Of a stretch of 12,636 nt of DNA, positions 1 to 7,070 are shown in pieces. The translations under genes and the position numbers were made by a program. The stretch spans positions 1 through 12,636 of the forward strand of contig DYNO01000036.1 of assembly GCA_020721025.1 (NCBI GenBank), given 5' to 3'. Position 1 is the first letter of the stretch. Every line of letters begins with the position of its first letter. The DNA is from Thiomargarita sp. Lineage in GTDB: Bacteria; Pseudomonadota; Gammaproteobacteria; Beggiatoales; Beggiatoaceae. A model generated the notes under the pieces. The model was not told the origin of the DNA. It ran no database searches and saw only the letters and a program-made list of their open reading frames with translations.

Positions 1-2
1 TA

Positions 3-947
3 GATGCTGAAATTGAAACATTGGCAGATGAATCTGTTTTAGTTCAAGAAGATGACGTTTTGATTGAACAATCGGTGTTGGCGGCAGCGGCATTGGGAAC
101 ATTGGCGATGGGAGCGGTTTTGTCTCCACAATCGTTTACAATTCAACCCGATAGCGATACAACAACGGCAACTTTATCCGTGCCAGAACCCACGAAACAT
201 TTGCCTGTTTTACCAGAAGAAAATCCACCGCCACAATGGATTTCGCCCCCGTTGGCAGGACGTAAAATTTTGCAACAAATGTTCAGTTATCCGTTAAAAC
301 CACATTTGACTCAACACGATGTTTGGACGGTCACTGCGGCGAATCAATGGTGCTGTATTTCTAAACCGCATTGGCAATATTCCGATGAAAATCAAGCGTG
401 TGCAGCATTGCGAGATTTCACTGCGTTACAGTTACACTACAGCCCCTTGTTGCCCGCACAACGGTGTTTGGTATTATCGCAACAAGAGCAAAATTGGCGT
501 TTATGGCAAATTACGCATCAGATACCCAATTTGAACGAATTACTCGCGCAAGCCTTGACGGAATCAGAACTTGAAAGAATGGTTTTGGAAACTTTTCGTT
601 GCGCCTCTCGTTATATCGAAGTGTGCCGAAAATCAGCAGAATACGCGCCCCACTTGAATATTTGCTTGGATACGATTGGGGTCGATATCGGGGCTCATTT
701 GGTTTATTTGGGCAATTTGGAAGAACAAGTCGATAATTCGGTGTGTTTGAACAAAGAGGGTATTAAAATTGCGGTAAAACATCACTTTGCTTTCCCAATC
801 CACCACGCAATGCAACAAACACCTTGGGATATTCCTGATGTGTTAGAAGAATTAGACAAAATTCAACCTTTTGATGTCGATATTGTGGTGGTGCAAGCCT
901 TGACCGAGATTTTTGAAACGGCAACACAGCCGGCGATGAATGCTTAA
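3..947 (+). CDS. Hypothetical protein, 5' end cut by the window edge
   Basis: I do not recognise this protein. The frame is open to the left edge: codons from base 3 read D-A-E-I-E-T before the first possible start (TTG at 21), and no stop precedes them, so the true start probably lies outside the window. About 20 residues after that TTG is a hydrophobic, alanine-rich stretch (SVLAAAALGTLAMGAV) that could be one membrane segment. A Pro/Thr-rich linker with PPPQW and SPPL follows, then about 220 residues of mixed soluble sequence with several Trp and Cys. A single-pass protein with a soluble C-terminal domain is the simplest reading. No catalytic motif is visible. The next gene begins 120 bases later with its own possible leader, so I see no evidence of an operon. 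That the frame is real coding is fairly sure; the function is unknown. Confidence 0.7.
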   Translation, partial: DAEIETLADESVLVQEDDVLIEQSVLAAAALGTLAMGAVLSPQSFTIQPDSDTTTATLSVPEPTKHLPVLPEENPPPQWISPPLAGRKILQQMFSYPLKPHLTQHDVWTVTAANQWCCISKPHWQYSDENQACAALRDFTALQLHYSPLLPAQRCLVLSQQEQNWRLWQITHQIPNLNELLAQALTESELERMVLETFRCASRYIEVCRKSAEYAPHLNICLDTIGVDIGAHLVYLGNLEEQVDNSVCLNKEGIKIAVKHHFAFPIHHAMQQTPWDIPDVLEELDKIQPFDVDIVVVQALTEIFETATQPAMNA

Positions 948-1026
948 TTCTCAGAGCTCAGAACCCTTGGTAAAATAATTGGGGTGAATTTGCGACAACT
1001 TGTTAATTTTATATGCCGTCATCAGT

Positions 1027-1061
1027 TATACTAATAGCCCTCTTATTCATCTTCACGGACT
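1027..1061 (+). promoter_or_regulatory. Possible -10 box and leader of the MBL-fold gene
   Basis: TATACT at 1027-1032 resembles a -10 box. Fourteen bases further on is TTCATCTTCACGGACT (1046-1061), which matches 15 of 16 bases of a sequence at 2482-2497 in front of ribD, also downstream of a -10-like box. No convincing -35 hexamer sits at the right distance, and the leader is a poor Shine-Dalgarno sequence. The call rests on the repeated arrangement and is weak. Confidence 0.3.
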
Positions 1062-1067
1062 CGCCCT

Positions 1068-2000
1068 ATGATTTCTCATGAATTCGGTATTTCGACGGTT
1101 GACACCCATTTTTTGCGTCCCCAACTTGCCGCTTCTCATCTGATTGTACAAGACCAACGTGCTGCATTGATTGATGTAGGTACTAATTTTTCTGTCCCCT
1201 CGCTCTTAGAAGCCTTGAAAAATCAGCAAATTCCAATTGAGAATGTCGATTATGTCATTGTCACCCATGTCCATTTAGATCATGCCGGTGGTGCAGGGAA
1301 ATTGTTGCAAGCCCTGCCGAATGCCCGTTTGGTGGTTCATCCGCGGGGGGCGCGCCACATGATAGACCCTAGTAAATTGGTGGCTGGGGCAACTGCGGTG
1401 TATGGCGAAGCTGAAATGAATAAAAGTTATGGTGTGATTCAACCCATTGCTGTAGAACGAGTCATTGAAGCTGCGGATGGTGCGATAGTTTCATTGGCGG
1501 GGCGTTCATTGGTGTTTTTGGATACCCCTGGTCATGCCAAACATCATTTTTGTATTTACGACGAACGGTCAAACAGCTTTTTTACTGGGGATACCTTCGG
1601 CATTTCCTACCGCGAATTTGATTCTCCCAAGGGCTTTTTTATATTTGCAACCGCCACTCCGGTGCAATTTGATCCCAATGCGATGCACAATTCAATTAAT
1701 CGTTTATTGAGCTATCATCCTAAGCAGATGTTTTTAACCCATTTTGGCAAAATTGATCAGGTAGGCATCGCAGCAGATAAATTACATGCGTCGATAGATA
1801 ACTTGGTGGTTTTGATGGAGTCTGTTTCTGATGCGGGGGAAAAACGGCATGAATTGTTAGTTGAACAGATGATGTCAGCGTTTTTGCAAGAAATCCACGA
1901 CTTGGGTTGTCCCATCTCGGATGAAGCTGCTTCTAAAATATTGGCAATGGATGTCGAATTAAATGCCCAAGGATTAGAAGTTTGGTGGGATAATGGTTGA
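1068..2000 (+). CDS. MBL-fold metallohydrolase
   Basis: This 310-residue protein has the metallo-beta-lactamase-fold metal site. HxHxDH is at H67, H69, D71 and H72, followed by A-G-G. TPGH gives H156, FTGD gives the bridging D175, and LTHFG gives H225. Together these are the usual ligands of a dinuclear Zn or Fe centre. The fold occupies roughly residues 5-230. The last 80 residues form a mainly polar, probably helical extension (ending VWWDNG) that may cap the site or serve for dimer contact. There is no signal peptide, so it should be cytoplasmic. The family includes hydrolases of thioesters, lactones and phosphodiesters and also flavodiiron-like and persulfide dioxygenases; the substrate cannot be read from the sequence. 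The gene stands alone, with 120 bases before it and over 500 after it. The ATG at 1068 is the natural start, although its ribosome site is weak. Confidence 0.88.
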   Translation: MISHEFGISTVDTHFLRPQLAASHLIVQDQRAALIDVGTNFSVPSLLEALKNQQIPIENVDYVIVTHVHLDHAGGAGKLLQALPNARLVVHPRGARHMIDPSKLVAGATAVYGEAEMNKSYGVIQPIAVERVIEAADGAIVSLAGRSLVFLDTPGHAKHHFCIYDERSNSFFTGDTFGISYREFDSPKGFFIFATATPVQFDPNAMHNSINRLLSYHPKQMFLTHFGKIDQVGIAADKLHASIDNLVVLMESVSDAGEKRHELLVEQMMSAFLQEIHDLGCPISDEAASKILAMDVELNAQGLEVWWDNG

Positions 2001-2073
2001 TGTTCATGACGAATTTTAGAGACAGCGATGTAATTCAAATGGATAGTTTGGTCAGATTTTATCCTCTGTGAAA

Positions 2074-2114
2074 TCAATCAGTTGGAAACAATTATTTGGT
2101 TGCCAACCGATTGA
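2074..2114. repeat. Imperfect inverted repeat (12-bp stem)
   Basis: TCAATCAGTTGG (2074-2085) pairs with CCAACCGATTGA (2103-2114) around a 17-base loop, with one A-C mismatch. A second, competing pairing exists inside it (GGTTG against CAACC at 2098-2108). It lies 74 bases after the MBL-fold stop codon and no T-run follows, so it does not look like a standard intrinsic terminator. It could be a processing or small-RNA structure. Confidence 0.45.
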
Positions 2115-2335
2115 ACATCTGATGAAGTTTTGAAAAAGTAGAAAATATGGTTGCGAGTAAAATCAATATATTAAAGTTACGATAATAAATTCAAGTAAAA
2201 CATGAATTATAACTCATTGACTTTAAAGGTTACGTGCTTGCCCGATCTCAAATGCAAATTTTTTAAAACGAATTTATCCCTTTTTGCCTCGCGCCAAACA
2301 TCTCAAGCAATTTTCTGATAACTGACTGTAAAAAT

Positions 2336-2367
2336 AGTAACTTTAATAACAAATAGAATAAGTTACT
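2336..2367. repeat. Inverted repeat AGTAACTT / AAGTTACT
   Basis: AGTAACTT (2336-2343) is the exact reverse complement of AAGTTACT (2360-2367), with 16 AT-rich bases between. The same core also occurs as TTAAAGTTAC at 2171-2180. The spacing between half-site centres, about 24 bases, is compatible with a DNA-bound dimer or a weak hairpin. No regulator is identified. Confidence 0.35.
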
Positions 2368-2465
2368 TAAACATGCGCCCCCCCACACCCTCAATTACAA
2401 CCACTAAGTTTGTCATGAAATCGCGTTCTGATTCAAACATGCGGCAAATCTATCGCTTTTCAGGA

Positions 2466-2497
2466 TAAAATACACTCTGTTTTCATTTTCACGGACT
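2466..2497 (+). promoter_or_regulatory. Possible ribD promoter (-10) and leader
   Basis: TAAAAT at 2466-2471 resembles a -10 box, and TTCATTTTCACGGACT follows at 2482-2497. The second element is nearly identical to one ahead of the MBL-fold gene at 1046-1061. There is no good -35 hexamer, so this is a weak prediction supported mainly by the repeated layout. Confidence 0.3.
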
Positions 2498-2509
2498 TTT
2501 ACTCGACGT

Positions 2510-3640
2510 ATGCGAACTCAACCAGAAACTCATTGTGATCAATACTATATGACAAGGGCTCTGCGCCTCGCGGAACGAGGGTTGTGGAGCACGGCACCTA
2601 ATCCACGAGTAGGATGTGTTATTGTGCGCGACGGCAAAATTGTAGGCGAGGGTTGGCATCAGGTGGCGGGCGAACCTCATGCCGAGATTTACGCGCTTCA
2701 GATGGCGAAAGACAAAACGCAAGGCGCGACCTGCTATGTGACGCTTGAACCCTGCTGTCATCACGGACGCACGCCCCCTTGCACTGATGCGTTGATTAAG
2801 GCGGGTATCGGTCGGGTGGTGGTGGCAATGACCGATCCCAATCCATTAGTTTCGAGTAAGGGAATTGAACAGTTATTAAAAGCGGGAATTGTGGTCGATA
2901 CCGGTGTGTTGAGCAGTGAAGCAGAAAAAATCAATCCCGGTTTTCTTTCGAGAATGCGCCATAACCGCCCCTACATTCGTTGCAAAATTGCCATGAGTGT
3001 GGACGGGAAAACGGCGATGGCTTCGGGCGAAAGTCAATGGATTACCTCAAAAGAATCTCGTACCGATGTTCAGGCAATGCGCGCCCGCAGTTCGGCAGTC
3101 ATGACAGGGGCGGGGACGATTTTGGCGGATAATCCCCAAATGACGGTACGTGAAACGGAATTACCCAGCTATTTATACCGCCCGCCGGTGATCAAACAAC
3201 CGCTACGAGTGATTGTGGATGCCTATCTCAGCACGCCGCCCACCGCACGAATGCTCAGTTTACCCGGACAGACCTTGATTTTTACTGCCAGTGATGACGA
3301 ATTTTTAACCAAAAGTTTAGAAAAAGCGGGTGCCAAAGTAGTATTTCTGCCCGAGCGGGAACGTCACATTGATTTACATGCGATGTGTGAAAAACTAGCC
3401 ACCGATTATGAAGTGAATGAACTGTTGGTTGAAACGGGAGCAAATTTAGCCGGTTCAATGTTACGAGCGCAACTGATTGATGAAATTGTAATTTATATGG
3501 CACCGGTGTTATTAGGTCACAAAGCACGTGGCTTATTTCATCTGCCAGAATTAGAAACGTTAAGTCAACGGGTGCGGCTCAACATTACGGAAATTCGAGC
3601 ATTAGGGAATGATTGGCGCATGACGATTCACCCAATGTAA
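2510..3640 (+). CDS. ribD: Bifunctional riboflavin-biosynthesis deaminase/reductase RibD
   Basis: RibD carries out two successive cytoplasmic steps of riboflavin synthesis: deamination of 2,5-diamino-6-ribosylamino-4-pyrimidinone 5'-phosphate, then NADPH-dependent reduction of the ribosyl side chain to ribityl. The N-terminal cytidine-deaminase-like domain (about residues 10-145) has the complete zinc site, HAE (H57, catalytic E59) and PCCHHGRTPPC (C82, C91). The C-terminal reductase domain (about 153-376) begins with IAMSVDGKTA and GESQWITS, followed by DNPQMTVR, and later has the LVETGANLAGSML and DEIVIYMAPVLLG blocks typical of the family. Its length of 376 residues is normal. The usual partners ribE, ribBA, ribH and nrdR are not beside it, so it is a detached rib gene. 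No FMN riboswitch is seen upstream. A phosphoesterase gene starts nine bases after its stop and is likely co-transcribed. Confidence 0.96.
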   Translation: MRTQPETHCDQYYMTRALRLAERGLWSTAPNPRVGCVIVRDGKIVGEGWHQVAGEPHAEIYALQMAKDKTQGATCYVTLEPCCHHGRTPPCTDALIKAGIGRVVVAMTDPNPLVSSKGIEQLLKAGIVVDTGVLSSEAEKINPGFLSRMRHNRPYIRCKIAMSVDGKTAMASGESQWITSKESRTDVQAMRARSSAVMTGAGTILADNPQMTVRETELPSYLYRPPVIKQPLRVIVDAYLSTPPTARMLSLPGQTLIFTASDDEFLTKSLEKAGAKVVFLPERERHIDLHAMCEKLATDYEVNELLVETGANLAGSMLRAQLIDEIVIYMAPVLLGHKARGLFHLPELETLSQRVRLNITEIRALGNDWRMTIHPM

Positions 3641-3649
3641 TCTATCCTT

Positions 3650-4501
3650 ATGTCAAGTATTTTCAAATGGTTATGGCGGAGTTTCAAATTACTCATCGCA
3701 TTGGGTATTTTTATTTTCATTTGGGGACTCATTGAACCGAGCCAACTCATTGTGAAACAAGTCGATTTGATACTCCCCCGCTGGCGACCGGCGCATGACA
3801 ATTTCAAAGTCGCAGTGTTGAGTGATTTACACATCGGCTCACCTTTTATCACATTAGAAAAATTGCGTCACATTGTCGAGCTGACCAATGCCCAACATCC
3901 TGATTTAACAGTGCTCTTAGGCGACTACGTGATGGGAAGTATGCTGTTTGGCGGCACTTTTATCGAACCAGAACCTATCGCCGCGGAATTGCAACATTTA
4001 CAAGCACCGCACGGAGTCATCGCGATTTTAGGTAATCATGAATGGGGGTACGATGGTTATCGAATGTGGCGGGCGTTGGAACAAGTTGGGATTAAAGTTT
4101 TAGAAAATCAAGCAATTAAAATCGAACCGAATGGCAAACCGCTGTGGATTGTTGGATTGGCGGATAAATTAACCCGTAGAATTGATCTGGCAAACAGTTT
4201 AGATCAAACCGAGAAATATCAACCGATTATCCTATTATCACACAATCCAGATATTTTTCCACGCATTCCCCCACGCGTCACGCTCACCTTGTCAGGACAC
4301 ACTCACGGCGGACAAATTAACTTTCCTTGGTTGCAACAACAAGTGATTCCCTCGCATTTTGGGGCACGTTATGCGAAAGGACATATTGTTGAAAACCAAA
4401 AAGATTTATTTGTGAGCAGCGGTATTGGCACCACCTCCGTTCCGTTACGCATCGGCATTCCACCAGAAATTGTAATACTCACCTTGCATTCCAAAAACTG
4501 A
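3650..4501 (+). CDS. Membrane-anchored calcineurin-type metallophosphoesterase (YkuE/YaeI-like)
   Basis: This 283-residue protein has one N-terminal hydrophobic segment (about residues 12-30), preceded by basic residues, that acts as an uncleaved anchor or signal. The calcineurin-like phosphoesterase motifs follow in order: SDLHIG (D59, H61), GDYV (D92), GNHEW (N129, H130), LSHNPD (H198) and SGHTHGGQ (H217, H219). This is a full dinuclear metal site. Family members of this layout (B. subtilis YkuE, E. coli YaeI) are membrane- or envelope-associated phosphoesterases; relatives include the lipid A enzyme LpxG, but the substrate here is not known. It starts nine bases after ribD with almost no ribosome site, so it probably depends on translation of ribD. 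Class is sure, substrate is not. Confidence 0.9.
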   Translation: MSSIFKWLWRSFKLLIALGIFIFIWGLIEPSQLIVKQVDLILPRWRPAHDNFKVAVLSDLHIGSPFITLEKLRHIVELTNAQHPDLTVLLGDYVMGSMLFGGTFIEPEPIAAELQHLQAPHGVIAILGNHEWGYDGYRMWRALEQVGIKVLENQAIKIEPNGKPLWIVGLADKLTRRIDLANSLDQTEKYQPIILLSHNPDIFPRIPPRVTLTLSGHTHGGQINFPWLQQQVIPSHFGARYAKGHIVENQKDLFVSSGIGTTSVPLRIGIPPEIVILTLHSKN

Positions 4502-4522
4502 TCTTTTAAAAAAGCTAACCTC

Positions 4523-5077
4523 ATGAATACAAAAGAAGAATTAGTACAATATTATCACTGGCTGCGTCAATATGGTTTGAATGACTCGCACAGCGGCAAT
4601 GCCTCCATTCGCGACGGGCAAACGGTGTGGATGACCCCGACGGGTGCGTGCGCGGATACGTTGCAAGTGACTGATTTAATTCGTTGTGAATTGGGACAGC
4701 CGATACCGTCGCAGGCTTCTTCGGACGCACCGTTGCATCTGGCAGTGTATGAAAAAAATTCTAATGCTAACGTGGTGTTACACAGTCATGGCGCGTATTC
4801 AGTCGCAATCACGTTTAACGGTGAAGATTATATTCCGCTAGATTACGAAGGACAGTTTTATTTTGAAAAAATTCCCGTGGTGACTGTCGATTATCAGCAT
4901 TATAATCGAGATTCACCGGCATTAATCGCTGCACAATTAGCCACTTATCCCGTTGCTGTGGTCAAAGGGCATGGCGTGTATGTGCAAGCAAGAACGTTAA
5001 ATTTGGCGTATAAGTGGACGTGTTCGTTTGAATTATCTGCAAAAACAGCGTATTTGGCGCGCCAGTTGAAAAATTAA
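4523..5077 (+). CDS. Class II aldolase/adducin-fold protein
   Basis: A compact 184-residue member of the class II aldolase/epimerase family. The phosphate-binding SGNASIR (S24-R30) and MTPTGA (37-42) motifs are followed by the metal ligands: HSH (H87, H89) and the third His in VKGHGVYV (H150). At the position where FucA-type aldolases carry their catalytic Glu (SSE), this protein reads SSDAPLH, with D68. Asp at that point is typical of L-ribulose-5-phosphate 4-epimerase (AraD, SSDTPTH), but the protein is shorter than AraD (about 230 residues). It could therefore be an aldolase, an epimerase or a dehydratase acting on a sugar phosphate. It follows the phosphoesterase gene by 21 bases and may be the end of a ribD-led transcript. 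Family sure; reaction open. Confidence 0.87.
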   Translation: MNTKEELVQYYHWLRQYGLNDSHSGNASIRDGQTVWMTPTGACADTLQVTDLIRCELGQPIPSQASSDAPLHLAVYEKNSNANVVLHSHGAYSVAITFNGEDYIPLDYEGQFYFEKIPVVTVDYQHYNRDSPALIAAQLATYPVAVVKGHGVYVQARTLNLAYKWTCSFELSAKTAYLARQLKN

Positions 5078-5136
5078 TTCGAGCGGGAATGCTAAACAGG
5101 TTCGATGCAACCGCCGGATGATTCGGTGTTAATATC

Positions 5137-5167
5137 TTGATTTTACAGCTCACTGCTCATGTATCAT
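5137..5167 (+). promoter_or_regulatory. Weak sigma-70-like promoter before the antiporter-like gene
   Basis: TTGATT (5137-5142) and TATCAT (5162-5167) each match five or four bases of the sigma-70 hexamers, but the 19-base spacer is longer than ideal. A start of transcription about 7-10 bases later would place the ribosome site AGGGTGAT close to the 5' end. Plausible but not strong. Confidence 0.3.
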
Positions 5168-5183
5168 GCTTATTTCTACCAAA

Positions 5184-5192
5184 CAGGGTGAT
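5184..5192 (+). promoter_or_regulatory. Ribosome binding site that fixes the start at 5197
   Basis: CAGGGTGAT lies a few bases before the ATG at 5197. The earlier in-frame ATG at 5137 has no comparable site and would add 20 residues that do not look like a family N-terminus, so 5197 is preferred. Confidence 0.5.
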
Positions 5193-5196
5193 AATT

Positions 5197-7043
5197 ATGA
5201 ATTTACAAAATTTATTCCTCGTTGCATTTGCCACCATTGGTTTCATGGGGTGGATCGGTCATCATCGCGCCGCGGGTTGGTTTGGCGTGATCGCTTATGC
5301 CCTACAGTTGGGATTATTGCTGAGTTTACAGCCACTTGATGTATCTGGAAGTGCGCCTTTTTCTATTCAATTTCTTGAACATACGATTGCATGGAAAATG
5401 AGCGGGATCGGATGGTTTTTTGCCTGTATCACGGTGGGAATTGCGCTATTTTGTTCATGGTTTACGGTCGGCGAATATGCGGATCGACAACACAATATGA
5501 AATTACAACAAGTTATTTTGGCACTGAATGTATTTTCAATGTTAATTTTGCTTGCCAGCGATGATTTTCTAAGTTTATTCATCGGTTGGGAATTGGTCAG
5601 TTGGGCAAGTTTCCTCATCATGACGCAACGAGGGGGACGGGCAGCCGATGCCGCATTTCGCTACTTAATGTATGCGATGGGGGGAGCGATGGCAATTTTG
5701 GCGGGCATTGTAATCATCTACTTACACACACATTCCTTTGCATTCGCGGATTTTTGGCAGATATTCCCCACATTACCACAAGCCACCGTATGGACAGTTG
5801 TAGTGCTTTTTATCAGCGGATTTGCAGTCAAAATGGCAATCATGCCGTTTCATTTGTGGCAAGCCGACGCTTATGCTGAAACTCCCGGTGCCAGTGCTGC
5901 CTTTATCAGTGCCATTTCAGCCAGCATGGGATTGTTTGCCCTCGCCGTTGTTTTATTGCAACCGGTGGGCATTGCACAACTCGTCAGTTTACATATTCCG
6001 TTTACTTTCCTAAACATGCAAGATGTATTGCTCTGGCTTGCTGTCTTGACTGCGATTATTCCCACGTTTATCGCCCTACAACAAAGTGACGCACGATTAC
6101 TGTTGGCATGGCATGGGATTGGGCAAGGAGGCTTGATGTTATTGGGGTTGGCATTGGGGACGCAAATCAGTGTCGCGGGGGGTTATTGCACGTATTCAAC
6201 TATGCGACCTATCAAGCCGCGCTTTTCTTAGCGATTACCGCAGTTTATCATCGCACCGGCACCACTGATTTAGATCGACTGGGCGGATTGATTGTGCGAA
6301 TGCCGTGGACGTATCTTGCATTGCTCATGGGAATTATCGGATTAGCCGGTTTACCCCCGATGAATGGCTTTGTATCGAAATGGTTGCTTTATAAATCGAC
6401 CTTGATGAGCGACATGCCATTACTCCTAATTGCCGCCTCAATCAGCACGTTAGGAACGATTTTGAGCGTTTACAAATTGATTCACAATATTTTCTTAGGG
6501 CAGTTACGCAGAGAACATTATGACCTCAAAGAAGCCCCGTGGACGATGACCGTGCCGATGTTATCTCTTGGTTTTATTGGATTTATCACCGGGATGATGC
6601 CGGGCTTGGCACTCGATTTTGTCGATACCGCGCAAATTTCGTTAGGTTACACTCCGTTAGCCCATCATTTGGGGGGCGTGCAACTGGCATCCGGCGGACT
6701 CAATATGTTGTGGGTTACGGGAATTTTCTTTTATGGCGTGGGTATTGGCGCGATCATCTTCTTCTTGGGCAATCGTCGTTTTATTACGCATCAATGGGAT
6801 AACTACGCCGGCGGACATTTTTTAACAACCGATACGCCTTACAATTACACTCATAATTTTTATCCCGGTGTGATGCGCGTGATTGGCAGTTGGTTTCGCG
6901 GGTGGATTGTATCGTTAGAACAAGAAATAACAAGTTTCATCTGGATGCTCGCCAGTATTGCCCACGGCATGTATCGAGTCAGTTCCACACCGTTGTATTT
7001 ATTGATGATCACGGTGTTTGCACTCAGTTGGATTTTAAACTAA
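5197..7043 (+). pseudogene. Proton-conducting antiporter-like subunit (NuoL/HyfB/MrpA family), frameshifted
   Basis: Two overlapping frames make one polytopic membrane protein of about 615 residues. The first (5197 to a stop at 6231) runs in family-like sequence to residue 329 and then turns to nonsense (CTYSTMRPIK). The second, in the -1 frame, continues the family sequence from the same point (GGLLHVFNYATYQAALF) to 7043. Hallmarks are the TM5 Glu in FIGWELVSW (E132), the TM7 Lys in AVKMAIMPFHLWQADAYAETPG (K212; proline P230 in the broken helix), ALQQSDARLLLAW at about 292-304, and GLPPMNGFVSKWLLY in the second part. These charged residues form the ion path in complex I and related hydrogenase or Mrp subunits. 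No other complex I, hydrogenase, Mrp or dabA gene is nearby, so its partner is unknown. The break may be a mutation, a sequencing error in a G-run or, less likely, programmed frameshifting. If the frame is restored, the gene is intact. Confidence 0.8.
6177..6182 (+). other. Frame-change point: run of six G
   Basis: The first frame reads GCG-GGG-GGT here and loses similarity at once. The second frame reads GGG-GGG-TTA and picks up the family sequence. One more G (GCG GGG GGG TTA, A-G-G-L) would join both halves without any other change. Formally GGGGGGT is a slippery heptamer, but the nearest Shine-Dalgarno-like AAGGAGG (6125-6131) is about 46 bases upstream, too far for a known stimulator, and downstream I see only a 4-bp hairpin. 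Confidence 0.8.
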
Positions 7044-7070
7044 GTTTTTGAATTCAATCACAGGAATTTG

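Larger units (their letters stand above)
2001..2509. other. Long non-coding gap between the MBL-fold gene and ribD
   Basis: This 509-base stretch is AT-rich and I find no protein-coding gene in it: frames are short and have no ribosome site or family similarity. It holds a long imperfect hairpin (2074-2114), a shorter inverted repeat (2336-2367), related TTAAAGTTAC-like words at 2171-2180, 2222-2233 (with an extra G) and, inverted, at 2337-2346, and a run of seven C (2378-2384). The last 50 bases carry the possible ribD promoter and leader. I see no FMN riboswitch. It may hold a small RNA, operators or decayed sequence. Confidence 0.6.

Noticed and set aside
948..1067. Terminator around TTCTCAGAGCTCAGAA after the first gene
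   Set aside because: The pairing is interrupted by a mismatch, has essentially no loop, and no T-run follows.
1757..2077. Minus-strand frame of 106 codons over the end of the MBL-fold gene
   Set aside because: Mostly antisense to a real gene, with no recognisable protein features.
2001..2509. FMN riboswitch in front of ribD
   Set aside because: The conserved RFN-element sequences and its multi-stem layout are not present; only unrelated hairpins are seen.
5137..5196. N-terminal extension of the antiporter-like protein from the ATG at 5137
   Set aside because: It has no ribosome site and the extra residues do not resemble the family; CAGGGTGAT supports 5197.
6108..6231. Programmed -1 ribosomal frameshift in the antiporter-like gene
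   Set aside because: GGGGGGT is formally slippery, but the Shine-Dalgarno-like sequence is too far upstream and the only downstream hairpin is 4 bp and distant. A one-base loss in the G-run is simpler.
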